17,025 nt of DNA from Desulfobulbaceae bacterium UBA2775 (lineage in GTDB: Bacteria; Desulfobacterota; Desulfobulbia; Desulfobulbales; Desulfocapsaceae): positions 622-17,646 of the forward strand of contig DEIL01000219.1 in NCBI GenBank assembly GCA_002352445.1. Reading direction: 5' to 3'. The notes beneath the pieces are model-generated. The model made no database searches. It was not told the DNA's origin and saw only the letters and a program-made list of their open reading frames with translations. This document shows, in pieces, positions 8,011-14,574 of the stretch. A program made the position numbers and the translations under genes. Each line of letters opens with the position of its first letter. Positions within the stretch are counted from its first letter, which is position 1.

Positions 8011-8301
8011 ATGAACCCACCTTCAAACAATCATATCTGGGATGGGATAGAACGACGAAAACCCGGCAGTAACCGAAGAAAAGCAGAACACCGCCGCGTC
8101 GCAATGGAGAGGAGACGGGACACACGAGGTGAAGCACTGGAACATAAACGTACCCTGCGTAGTTGGGTACGTTCTCTTACCAGGTCCAGACTCGGCGTTG
8201 ACAGGCGGAAAGGAAGAGATCGGCGTACCATCACCGATCGCCGTAATCCATTATCACAATCAAGGTTGACCAAGGAGGAACTTGCAGATCTCCTCAGGTA
8301 A
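8011..8301 (+). CDS. Small Arg-Arg repeat protein of unknown function
   Basis: I do not recognise a family for this 96-residue, strongly basic protein. It has no membrane segment, signal peptide or cysteine. Arg-Arg pairs recur about every five to eight residues in two blocks: IERRKPGSNRRKAEHRR with VAMERRRDTR near the N-terminus, and VDRRKGRDRRTITDRRN after residue 68. The linker between them reads ALEHKRTLRSWVRSLTRSRL. The C-terminus, LTKEELADLLR, looks like a short acidic helix. RR-x4/5-RR runs of this kind also occur as tails or leaders in Desulfobacterota-type proteins, and nucleic-acid or membrane-phosphate binding is a guess. ATG 8011 is preceded by a weak GAGAG site (8001-8005). The gene stands alone and converges on the VKOR gene 30 bp away. 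Confidence 0.7.
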   Translation: MNPPSNNHIWDGIERRKPGSNRRKAEHRRVAMERRRDTRGEALEHKRTLRSWVRSLTRSRLGVDRRKGRDRRTITDRRNPLSQSRLTKEELADLLR

Positions 8302-8331
8302 CTTTCCCCGGATCATTGTTCCCCCCCTCAT

Positions 8332-9255
8332 TCACGTACCCAGATCTGCACAGTCCTCTTCAACAGAGCACCCATCCTCCTTCTGGTCAGGGTCAGGGAG
8401 ATGTCCATAGTTTGAACTGGTTGTTTGAGAGGAACCGCTGTAGTCAACCTCCTCTCTACCAAGACAGTGTTCATTCAAATATGCGATAATCCTGCTCTCT
8501 CCTTTCAAGATCAAAACTCTTTCCTGATCAGAAACTACAAGCACAGGAATCTCTTCAATACCGAGACTTTTTAAAAAGGCTACATTTACCCCGGGATCAT
8601 AGTCCGAAAACAGCCTGATGCCCGAGAGAGAGAAATGATCTATACGATCAATAGGGTTAAAGCGGATATCACAGCTGTTCTCTTCACCTATAGCGGCTAT
8701 CACATTTTCACAATGTGCACAGCTTTCAGAGAAAAAAAGATAGAGAGCAGAATGTTTACTCTCTTCATCAATTTGAGCATAACTCCCTGCATCCAGAGAC
8801 ATATCTGAACTGGAAACCGCTCTTAATTCAAGACTCAAAAGTATTGCAAAGACAGCGGTAAATATCACCATTGAGGCAAATACCTGTCTCAGCCCGGAGA
8901 GTATATTTAGAAGGAGGATAAATGAGAAAACAATCAAACAATAGGAACAAAACGCGGCAACAATAGAGTACTGGAAAAAAAGGAGCACTGCTTCCGACGC
9001 AATTCCGGCCAACAATAAAAGTTTTGCAAATTGATGCCAGTACTCTGAACCTCTCCGCCCTTTTAAAAAACACCAGAACAGGGTCAGGAAATAGATGCAG
9101 CCGGCAATATTAAAATACAATGGTGGTAATTTGGGGAAACTATCTACAATTTTACACCCTTCATTGAGGCAGAGACCCTCTCTACCGATGACTATAAAGA
9201 CTGCCTGCAGTCCTGTTAAAATACTTCCTAGAAACGCAACTATTGCTCTTATCAT
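8332..9255 (-). CDS. VKOR-family quinone-linked disulfide oxidase fused to a thioredoxin-like domain
   Basis: This 307-residue inner-membrane protein would make disulfide bonds in exported proteins, passing electrons from thiols to quinone. The N-terminal VKOR part has several membrane helices (about 4-24, 47-65, 77-96, 101-120 and 126-143). It carries both expected cysteine pairs: the loop pair C29/C34 in GLCLNEGCKIV and the quinone-side CXXC C103/C106 in FCSYC. The C-terminal part from about 165 is thioredoxin-like, with the active site SESCAHCENV (C179/C182) and the cis-proline context EEIPVLVV. VKOR-Trx fusions are known in bacteria and plants and take the place of DsbB-DsbA. The tail ends with a further cysteine pair, C296 and C302, in an acidic stretch. 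The start is ATG 9255, and a repeat element carrying a promoter-like sequence lies 25 bp upstream. Confidence 0.88.
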   Translation of the reverse strand: MIRAIVAFLGSILTGLQAVFIVIGREGLCLNEGCKIVDSFPKLPPLYFNIAGCIYFLTLFWCFLKGRRGSEYWHQFAKLLLLAGIASEAVLLFFQYSIVAAFCSYCLIVFSFILLLNILSGLRQVFASMVIFTAVFAILLSLELRAVSSSDMSLDAGSYAQIDEESKHSALYLFFSESCAHCENVIAAIGEENSCDIRFNPIDRIDHFSLSGIRLFSDYDPGVNVAFLKSLGIEEIPVLVVSDQERVLILKGESRIIAYLNEHCLGREEVDYSGSSQTTSSNYGHLPDPDQKEDGCSVEEDCADLGT

Positions 9256-9280
9256 AACCCTGCCTGCTACTCTTTATTTT

Positions 9281-9409
9281 AGTGCCTTACTTCAGAACTT
9301 CTGTCATAAAAAACAAGAAATCCAGGAAGGTTGCTTAAAATTATATCGTTGAATATACTTCCATGGCACTTATCCAAGCATTCTAAAATTCCGATTTATT
9401 CGGGTTAGT
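9281..9409 (-). repeat. Dispersed 129-bp repeat, copy A, upstream of the VKOR gene
   Basis: This 129-bp segment matches 14385-14513 at 120 of 129 positions with no gaps. Read on the minus strand it begins near ACTAACCCGAATAAA and ends GTAAGGCACT. It contains the inverted hexamers AGTGCC (9281-9286) and GGCACT (9365-9370) and the small palindrome CAGAACTTCTG (9293-9303). It lies directly upstream of a minus-strand start codon, as does copy B. Confidence 0.9.
9340..9369 (-). promoter_or_regulatory. Promoter-like sequence inside repeat copy A, facing the VKOR gene
   Basis: On the minus strand, GTGCCA (9369-9364) and TATAAT (9345-9340) are 18 bp apart. The -10 is a perfect match and the -35 matches TTGACA at 4 of 6. 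It points at the VKOR start about 85 bp downstream. In copy B the same position reads GTGCCA-18-TGTAAT. Confidence 0.45.
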
Positions 9410-9435
9410 AGTTTGCTCGTGGTCGTAAACAATTC

Positions 9436-9464
9436 TTGGTAGTGGTTGTCATGTACAGTACAAT
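9436..9464 (+). promoter_or_regulatory. Candidate sigma70-type promoter for the ElaA-like gene
   Basis: TTGGTA (9436-9441) and TACAAT (9459-9464) are 17 bp apart, about 50 bp before ATG 9514. The -10 matches 5 of 6 and the -35 matches 4 of 6. This is a consensus match only. Confidence 0.35.
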
Positions 9465-9513
9465 ACACATGAAATATATCATCACAACCCGCTGATTGCT
9501 AAGGAAAATTGCA

Positions 9514-9996
9514 ATGAACCATGAAAACTTGTCCGCCTCCATGGACTGGCGGTGGTCATCTTTTGATAAACTTTCCACTTCAGAACTGTATGCAATTCTA
9601 AAACTGCGTCAGGAGGTATTTGTGGTGGAACAGAAATGTGTCTATCAGGATTGTGACGGCCTTGACAAACAGGCATGGCATCTGTTGGGCATGAATTCAA
9701 CCGAGACGCAACATCCCATTACAGCTTATCTACGGGTCATCTTCCCCGGAATAACAGCAAACCACCCCACAATTGGACGACTGCTCACCCATAAAAAAGT
9801 CAGGGGAAAAGGAGTGGCCAGACAGTTGCTCGAAGAGGCAATCATCCATATCAACAGGATATATCCTGATTCCCCAATACAGCTTTCAGCGCAGCTTTAC
9901 CTTGAACAATTCTACAATAGCTTCGGTTTTACCTCAACTTCAGAGCCATATGATGAAGATGGGATTGCTCATATTGAAATGATCAGACACAGATGA
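9514..9996 (+). CDS. elaA: GNAT-family N-acetyltransferase, ElaA-like
   Basis: This is a 160-residue cytoplasmic acetyltransferase that would move an acetyl group from acetyl-CoA to an unknown amine. The opening WRWSSFDKLSTSELYAILKL, followed by RQEVFVVEQKCVYQDCDGLD, is the hallmark of the ElaA group. The acetyl-CoA pyrophosphate loop is VRGKGVARQL (96-105), preceded by the IGRLL strand. The C-terminal QLYLEQFYNSFGF, the usual strand-helix that closes the GNAT fold, is intact. ATG 9514 has AAGGA (9501-9505) eight bases upstream; the in-frame TTG at 9496 is upstream of that site and is rejected. The gene is transcribed alone, between two copies of a dispersed repeat. The physiological substrate of ElaA proteins is not established, so no pathway is offered. 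Confidence 0.88.
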   Translation: MNHENLSASMDWRWSSFDKLSTSELYAILKLRQEVFVVEQKCVYQDCDGLDKQAWHLLGMNSTETQHPITAYLRVIFPGITANHPTIGRLLTHKKVRGKGVARQLLEEAIIHINRIYPDSPIQLSAQLYLEQFYNSFGFTSTSEPYDEDGIAHIEMIRHR

Positions 9997-10015
9997 AATA
10001 TTGCTGTCTGCATTT

Positions 10016-10161
10016 AGTGCCCTACTCCTGAAAAGCCCACTTTTCACTCCCTCTAACAGCCTAACAGTCCAACAGCCTTGGGTTGCGGGGTTTGCCCCGC
10101 GTTAGTACCGGCACCATGCCACTCATCCAGGCATATTAAAATTTCAATTTTATTCCGGTTA
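10016..10161 (-). repeat. Dispersed repeat, copy C, with conserved ends and a different middle
   Basis: The left end (AGTGCCCTACTCC, 10016-10028) and the right end (CCACTCATCCAGGCATATTA, then AAATTTCAATTTTATTCCGG and TTA to 10161) match copies A and B, but the middle is unrelated to theirs. The middle holds three 8-bp tandem units (CTAACAGC, CTAACAGT, CCAACAGC at 10053-10076) and a GC-rich hairpin GCGGGG-tttg-CCCCGC (10085-10100). It sits 19 bp after the ElaA-like stop codon. The 9997-10270 spacer holds no gene. Confidence 0.65.
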
Positions 10162-10270
10162 TTATTACCATTCCCACCAATCTGCATTATACTTTGCAGA
10201 CACATAAATCCACTTCAGAATTATTACAAAAACTAACCCCGAAAAACGGGACAGGTTAAGGGAGGAAACA

Positions 10271-10681
10271 ATGGTTACGTATCTTTATTGGACCGCAATG
10301 TTTTTGGTTGCTGCAGGAATACTCTACGGTTTAGGAATCAAAATGGCCAGGTGGAAAGCGGCAATTGCCTTGACTCTTGTTATTCTTACATTGGGGTGGA
10401 GTACCTACTATTTCAAATATCAGCAAATCTTTGTCAAACGCTACGGCGGGGTAATGACAATTATAGTCCCCGATGGTCAACATCATCTTGGTACTACATG
10501 GAAAGATGACAACATGTGGATTGAGAACTATGATCCTGAAAGTAATACATGTATCTTCAGTGAATATTCAAAAGGCAATATGCTCCAGGGAAGGGTTACC
10601 ATTAAAAACTGTAATCCTTTGCTCCCACAAGTAATAGACAGCAAAGTGCCGACAAAACCTGCTGCAGTTATGAAACAATAG
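10271..10681 (+). CDS. Small membrane protein of unknown function
   Basis: I do not recognise this 136-residue protein. It has two closely spaced membrane segments, about residues 5-24 and 29-47, joined by a short basic turn (IKMARWK). With the turn in the cytoplasm, the C-terminal 85 residues would lie outside the membrane. That soluble part has an FVKRYGGVMTIIVPDG start, several aromatic residues (TTWKDDNMWIENYD) and two cysteines (in NTCIF and KNCN) that could form a disulfide; a VKOR-type oxidase is encoded nearby, though any link is a guess. The start is secure: GGAGG (10261-10265) is five bases before ATG 10271. It is followed by the Fur-box-like promoter of the rubredoxin gene, so the two are probably separate units. 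Confidence 0.75.
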   Translation: MVTYLYWTAMFLVAAGILYGLGIKMARWKAAIALTLVILTLGWSTYYFKYQQIFVKRYGGVMTIIVPDGQHHLGTTWKDDNMWIENYDPESNTCIFSEYSKGNMLQGRVTIKNCNPLLPQVIDSKVPTKPAAVMKQ

Positions 10682-10734
10682 GAATCCCCTGTTCTCTTAT
10701 CGATCTTTATCGTATAGATAAATTAACTTTGCCA

Positions 10735-10763
10735 TTGACAATAATAACCATTCTTATTAATAT
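10735..10763 (+). promoter_or_regulatory. Sigma70-type promoter overlapped by a Fur-box-like sequence
   Basis: TTGACA (10735-10740, perfect -35) and TAATAT (10758-10763) are 17 bp apart. The spacer and part of the -35 contain GACAATAATAACCATTCTT (10737-10755), which matches the 19-bp Fur consensus GATAATGATAATCATTATC at 14 of 19 positions. A repressor bound there would block RNA polymerase. A PerR-type site would look similar. The promoter lies 39 bp before the rubredoxin start. Confidence 0.55.
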
Positions 10764-10801
10764 GTCTGAAACTATTATCCGAAATTAAAAAGGAGATGAA
10801 A

Positions 10802-10960
10802 ATGCAAAAATGGGAATGTCCTTGCGGCTATATCTATGACCCCAAAGAAGGTGATTACGAAAATGGTGTTGACCCGGATACACCCTGGGAAAAGGTCCCT
10901 GAAGACTGGGTATGCCCTAAATGCGGCGCTGCTAAAGAGGATTTCTGGAAAGCCGACTAG
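10802..10960 (+). CDS. Rubredoxin with a shortened first iron-binding knuckle
   Basis: This 52-residue cytoplasmic iron protein carries one electron, typically to oxygen- or peroxide-reducing enzymes in anaerobes. The body is classical rubredoxin: GYIYDPKEGD, NGVDPDTPWEKVPEDW and the second metal knuckle VCPKCG (C38/C41). The first knuckle reads WECPCGY, with C6 and C8 separated by a single residue, whereas classical rubredoxins have two (CxxCG). Four cysteines are still available. AGGAG (10791-10795) is six bases before ATG 10802; an in-frame ATG at 10796 is too close to that site. It shares a promoter region with the desulforedoxin-like gene 67 bp downstream and is probably co-transcribed with it, likely under iron or peroxide control. 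Confidence 0.92.
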   Translation: MQKWECPCGYIYDPKEGDYENGVDPDTPWEKVPEDWVCPKCGAAKEDFWKAD

Positions 10961-11027
10961 AACAGCAAAGAATTTAAATTTTTACGAGTTCATCTTTATT
11001 TGTAAATATAACCTGACAGGAGCAAAA

Positions 11028-11357
11028 ATGAAAATTTCAGTAGATAAAAATGTCGTTGAAATAAGCCCGGAAACTGAACAGGAGACCGCATCACTGGATA
11101 TCCTGTGGAAGGTGGTGATAGACTGTTATGGTAACAATAAGAAGATTGTCCCAATGGGTCAGTTTGTACCTGGCATCGATAAACTTGCACGGTTCCACAT
11201 TGAAGGTGTGCAGGGTGGGGTTACCGTCTACTCCGATGAAAATAAAGCTGCAGAAGATAACACTTACTACTGTGAAATCTGCAACAAGTATATGAAAGTG
11301 GAAAAAGGGCAGGCAGTCCCTCTCTGTTGCGGACGGGATATGGAAACTATCGAGTAG
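11028..11357 (+). CDS. Small protein with a C-terminal desulforedoxin-like metal site
   Basis: The last 30 of 109 residues, YYCEICNKYMKVEKG then QAVPLCCGRDME, closely follow the desulforedoxin pattern, in which one iron (or zinc) is held by CxxC and an adjacent CC pair: here C82/C85 and C100/C101, 14 residues apart rather than 15. The first 75 residues are not desulforedoxin or superoxide reductase. They lack the HxHxxH iron site of desulfoferrodoxin and read as a small beta-rich domain with one more cysteine (C33), which I do not recognise. A redox partner of rubredoxin or a metal-binding sensor is plausible from the neighbour, but this is inference. CAGGAG (11018-11022 region) is well placed before ATG 11028. 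The gene converges on the HD-GYP gene with a 17-bp gap. Confidence 0.82.
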   Translation: MKISVDKNVVEISPETEQETASLDILWKVVIDCYGNNKKIVPMGQFVPGIDKLARFHIEGVQGGVTVYSDENKAAEDNTYYCEICNKYMKVEKGQAVPLCCGRDMETIE

Positions 11358-11374
11358 TCCGACTCAGTGTACCC

Positions 11375-14300
11375 TCAGAGGTAGGATGGGATGTCAACCT
11401 CATCCACCTGCTCCGGCTGCATATACTTGTCTGCATATTCCCTGTAAATTCCGGATCTCAACAACAGTTCAAAGAGATCCGGACAGACATGGCCGTCATC
11501 GCGCATAAAACTCATTATCTTGATGCAGGCACTGAGAGTTTTTGGAGTTTTGTACGGCCTGTCGGCAGCGGTCAGAGCCTCGAAAATATCGGCAACAGCC
11601 ATTATACGCTCAGGAGTAGAGAGCTGATCGACGGTTAAGCCCCGGGGATAGCCCGTGCCGTCCAGTTTCTCATGGTGATTCCCCGCCCAGTCGGGAACTC
11701 TTCTGATCTCTTTGGGAAAAGGCAAGCTGTTGAGCATGATGATGGTCTGCACGATATGGTCGTTGATCTTGTACCGTTCTTCCTCGGTCAAGGTTCCTTT
11801 GGCAATAGACAGGTTGTATAACTCACCCAGGTTATACCGCTGCTCAGGCACGGGCATGGTGAACTTCCAGGGATTTTCACCATAGGGGTTACCGCCGTCC
11901 AGACGTGGCAGAACATGCTCCTCTTTATCAGCGAGCAGGGTTTCACTGACCGGGAAAGAAATCCCGGACTCCATATCCAGTCTGCCTTCCTCATCACCGG
12001 AAAGCCCCAGGCGATGATCAAAATTCCTCAGCCAGACCCGTCTGCCGATCTCCTGTAATCGTTCAACCCGTTCCGGAGCCATATACTCGCCGCCCACATT
12101 ACATTCAGCGATAAAACCAAAATCCTCCTGCAGCTGCTGTCTCTGCCTTTCCAGCTCCTGCTGTAATTGGTACCTGTTTTCAGGTGCCTCCGCAACTTCC
12201 TTATAATATTCAATATCAGCATCTCGCCACAGAACCTCAAAACGGGTACGAATTTCATGGATACGGTTATAATTGGTCTCAAGCTTGGTCGCCTTGTCTA
12301 CCACATATTCCGGGGTGGTGACCTTGCCGCAGTCATGGAGCCATGAGGCGACAAAGAGTTCATAGCGTTCATCCTCCGAGAGCTGAAAATTCTTTAATGC
12401 TGGAGTTGTTGACGACGAGGCTGCATCGGCAAGCATACCTGCAATCACCGGCACGCGCTGGCAATGGCCACCGGTGTAAGGAGATTTTGTATCAATGGCA
12501 CCGGCAATCAAACGGACAAAGGAATCAAAAAGTTCTTTTTGAGCCCTGATCAACCGATTATTATCCAGGGCCAAAGCTGCATTGGAGGAAAGAGCCTTGA
12601 CATAGGAGATTTTATGCTCGGAGAATGCTGCTATTTCCCCACTGCCGCTATCCCTGGCATTGACCAGGTGGAGCAAGCCAATCACCTCACCCTGACGGTT
12701 GAGAAGTGGAATAACAAGAAGTGAATGACACTCATACCCTTCCCTTTCATGTAATTGTTTCAAGCTGGAGCATGCCTCCCAGCCGGTCATACTGACATCA
12801 GCAATTGCCTTTGTTTCAGCATCACGTACCACTGAAACCTCAAGAATCTCCCCCTGTACCTCATCATCCGTCAGAGACAGGGAGGGAAGAGAAATCTCTT
12901 CCTCACCGGCTCCGCCAAGGCGGACTCCGGTTACCTTATTTCGAACCAATACATAGGAAAAGGTTTTCCCATCATCACTCACAAGACCAATAGCCCCGCC
13001 GTCTGCATCGGTAACAGACTGTGCTTCGCTGATAATCATTTCCAGTACCTTTTCCATCTTTTTCTCAGCAGACAAGGCACGGGCAATTTCAACAAAACGA
13101 TTAATGGCCGATTGCATCACTGTCATGGTATCTGCAAGATCATCGACTTCGCTGATCTTGGAGTGAACAGTAAAAGGCTTAGACAATTGAAAGTCACGAA
13201 CACTTTCCGCCTGTGCAGAGAGATCATACAGAGATCCGGCTATACGACGCGACAGGTAGAGTCCCAGACCCACGGCAACTGTCATAACAGAGAAGATGAT
13301 CAGCAGGTTTCGCTGGCGGGTAGCTCGGGCATTAACCATCAGCTCATTAAAAGGGGAGATAATGGCAAGATAAATACCGTCCATTTTCCCGCCCATGAGC
13401 TGCCTTGAATGGCCGAACCACTTTTCGCCATTAACCCGAATGACCTTCCCACCTTCGATTCCTTCAGCAACCAGGTCTCGATATACGCTTTGAACAGCCT
13501 GGTTGTTCAGATCATTCACATGGAGTTCTGATGTACTATCAATTTCTCTTTTTTGCTGGAATTGATCCAGCTCCTGCAGATCTGCACTGAGAATAAACCT
13601 GCCATTCTCTTCCATCATCACAATCTGGGTGGAAGGGGTAAGTTTCTGTTCCTCCAGAAGCTGTGAAATAGTTGTTAGAACCGTGTCGGCACCAACCACT
13701 CCCTCCCCACCATCCAGGGAATGAGCCACGGTGATACCGATCTGTCTTGAGGAAAAAAATATATAGGGCGCAGTAATAACGGTCTTTTTTGTAGCGATCC
13801 CATCCGAATACCAATTCCTTTTTCTTGGATCATATCCATCGTAATTTTCTATACGTTTATCAAGCAGCGCGAGATCACCATCATAAAACCAAAACTGCAT
13901 ACGGATTTCTCCACCCACCCCCGGTAAAAGGGTTTTCACTGCATAGACTGCATCTTTCGGGGCAGAGTATACGTTCCGGACTAACTCATTGTCCCGGATG
14001 GCCTGAATCATGTAAAACGCACCATCGTTGAGCCCCACATAGAAGGAGGTCATCCAGGGAAGAGCTTTAAATGATTGATGAAAATAGGGTAGGAGAATTG
14101 ACATGTTTTCCACATTACTCATGCCAAAACCTTTCAACGCCGACGACACAGCCACAAAACTCTCCACGGAATGGATCATGGAGAAAAGCTTTTCTTCTGT
14201 CTGACTGGCACTAAGCTGGAAAATTTTTTCTGTACTTTGAAGGGCGGTTTTCTGTTGATTTTTATAGGTATAATATGTGACAGTAGCCCCCAGAGCGACC

Positions 14301-14383
14301 AGCAGGAGACTGATCATAATGCCGATGGTCAGGGCAAGACTGAAACGAACATTGTTTTGTGGTCCTTTTTTTTCAGCAGTCAT
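11375..14383 (-). CDS. dCache-HAMP-GAF-HD-GYP cyclic-di-GMP phosphodiesterase candidate
   Basis: This 1002-residue membrane sensor probably degrades c-di-GMP in response to an external signal. Membrane helices at about 14-36 and 360-377 bracket a periplasmic dCache sensor domain with the motif DPRKRNWY (185-192) and a later VGAD strand. A HAMP region follows (about 378-430), then a GAF domain (about 440-610). The HD-GYP domain begins at GGHCQRV. It has the metal motif HDCGK (683-687), an insert of about 140 residues rich in charged and Gln residues, and then NHHEKLDGTGYP (902-913), so the HD and GYP signatures are complete. DRPYKTPK and a final HVCPDLFELLL match the family end. The start codon directly abuts repeat copy B, which supplies TAAGG as the likely ribosome site, five bases before the ATG. 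Two envelope-protein genes lie upstream on the same strand. Confidence 0.92.
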   Translation of the reverse strand: MTAEKKGPQNNVRFSLALTIGIMISLLLVALGATVTYYTYKNQQKTALQSTEKIFQLSASQTEEKLFSMIHSVESFVAVSSALKGFGMSNVENMSILLPYFHQSFKALPWMTSFYVGLNDGAFYMIQAIRDNELVRNVYSAPKDAVYAVKTLLPGVGGEIRMQFWFYDGDLALLDKRIENYDGYDPRKRNWYSDGIATKKTVITAPYIFFSSRQIGITVAHSLDGGEGVVGADTVLTTISQLLEEQKLTPSTQIVMMEENGRFILSADLQELDQFQQKREIDSTSELHVNDLNNQAVQSVYRDLVAEGIEGGKVIRVNGEKWFGHSRQLMGGKMDGIYLAIISPFNELMVNARATRQRNLLIIFSVMTVAVGLGLYLSRRIAGSLYDLSAQAESVRDFQLSKPFTVHSKISEVDDLADTMTVMQSAINRFVEIARALSAEKKMEKVLEMIISEAQSVTDADGGAIGLVSDDGKTFSYVLVRNKVTGVRLGGAGEEEISLPSLSLTDDEVQGEILEVSVVRDAETKAIADVSMTGWEACSSLKQLHEREGYECHSLLVIPLLNRQGEVIGLLHLVNARDSGSGEIAAFSEHKISYVKALSSNAALALDNNRLIRAQKELFDSFVRLIAGAIDTKSPYTGGHCQRVPVIAGMLADAASSSTTPALKNFQLSEDERYELFVASWLHDCGKVTTPEYVVDKATKLETNYNRIHEIRTRFEVLWRDADIEYYKEVAEAPENRYQLQQELERQRQQLQEDFGFIAECNVGGEYMAPERVERLQEIGRRVWLRNFDHRLGLSGDEEGRLDMESGISFPVSETLLADKEEHVLPRLDGGNPYGENPWKFTMPVPEQRYNLGELYNLSIAKGTLTEEERYKINDHIVQTIIMLNSLPFPKEIRRVPDWAGNHHEKLDGTGYPRGLTVDQLSTPERIMAVADIFEALTAADRPYKTPKTLSACIKIMSFMRDDGHVCPDLFELLLRSGIYREYADKYMQPEQVDEVDIPSYL

Positions 14384-14384
14384 T

Positions 14385-14513
14385 AGTGCCTTACTCCAGA
14401 ACTTCTGTCATAAAAAACAAGAAATCCAGGAAGCTTGTTTAAAATTACATCGTTGAATATACTTCCATGGCACTTATCCAAGAATTCTAAATTTTCAATT
14501 TATTCTGGTTAGT
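14385..14513 (-). repeat. Dispersed 129-bp repeat, copy B, abutting the HD-GYP start codon
   Basis: This is 93% identical to 9281-9409 over 129 bp without gaps. It ends one base before ATG 14383. On the minus strand its last bases, CTGGAGTAAGGCACT, contain the only good ribosome site for the HD-GYP gene. A promoter-like pair, GTGCCA (14473-14468) and TGTAAT (14449-14444), sits 18 bp apart as in copy A. Confidence 0.9.
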
Positions 14514-14574
14514 TATACGCCCCTATCACTCGTCACCCCGCCACCACATCAGACAAATTCCTTGTCAGGTAAAA

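Noticed and set aside
10085..10100. GC-rich hairpin in repeat copy C as an intrinsic terminator for the ElaA-like gene
   Set aside because: The stem is good, but no T-run follows and the hairpin is part of the repeat's exchanged middle.
12343..13408. Several plus-strand frames of 60-100 codons inside the HD-GYP gene
   Set aside because: They are antisense shadows of a continuous 1002-codon gene with clear domains.
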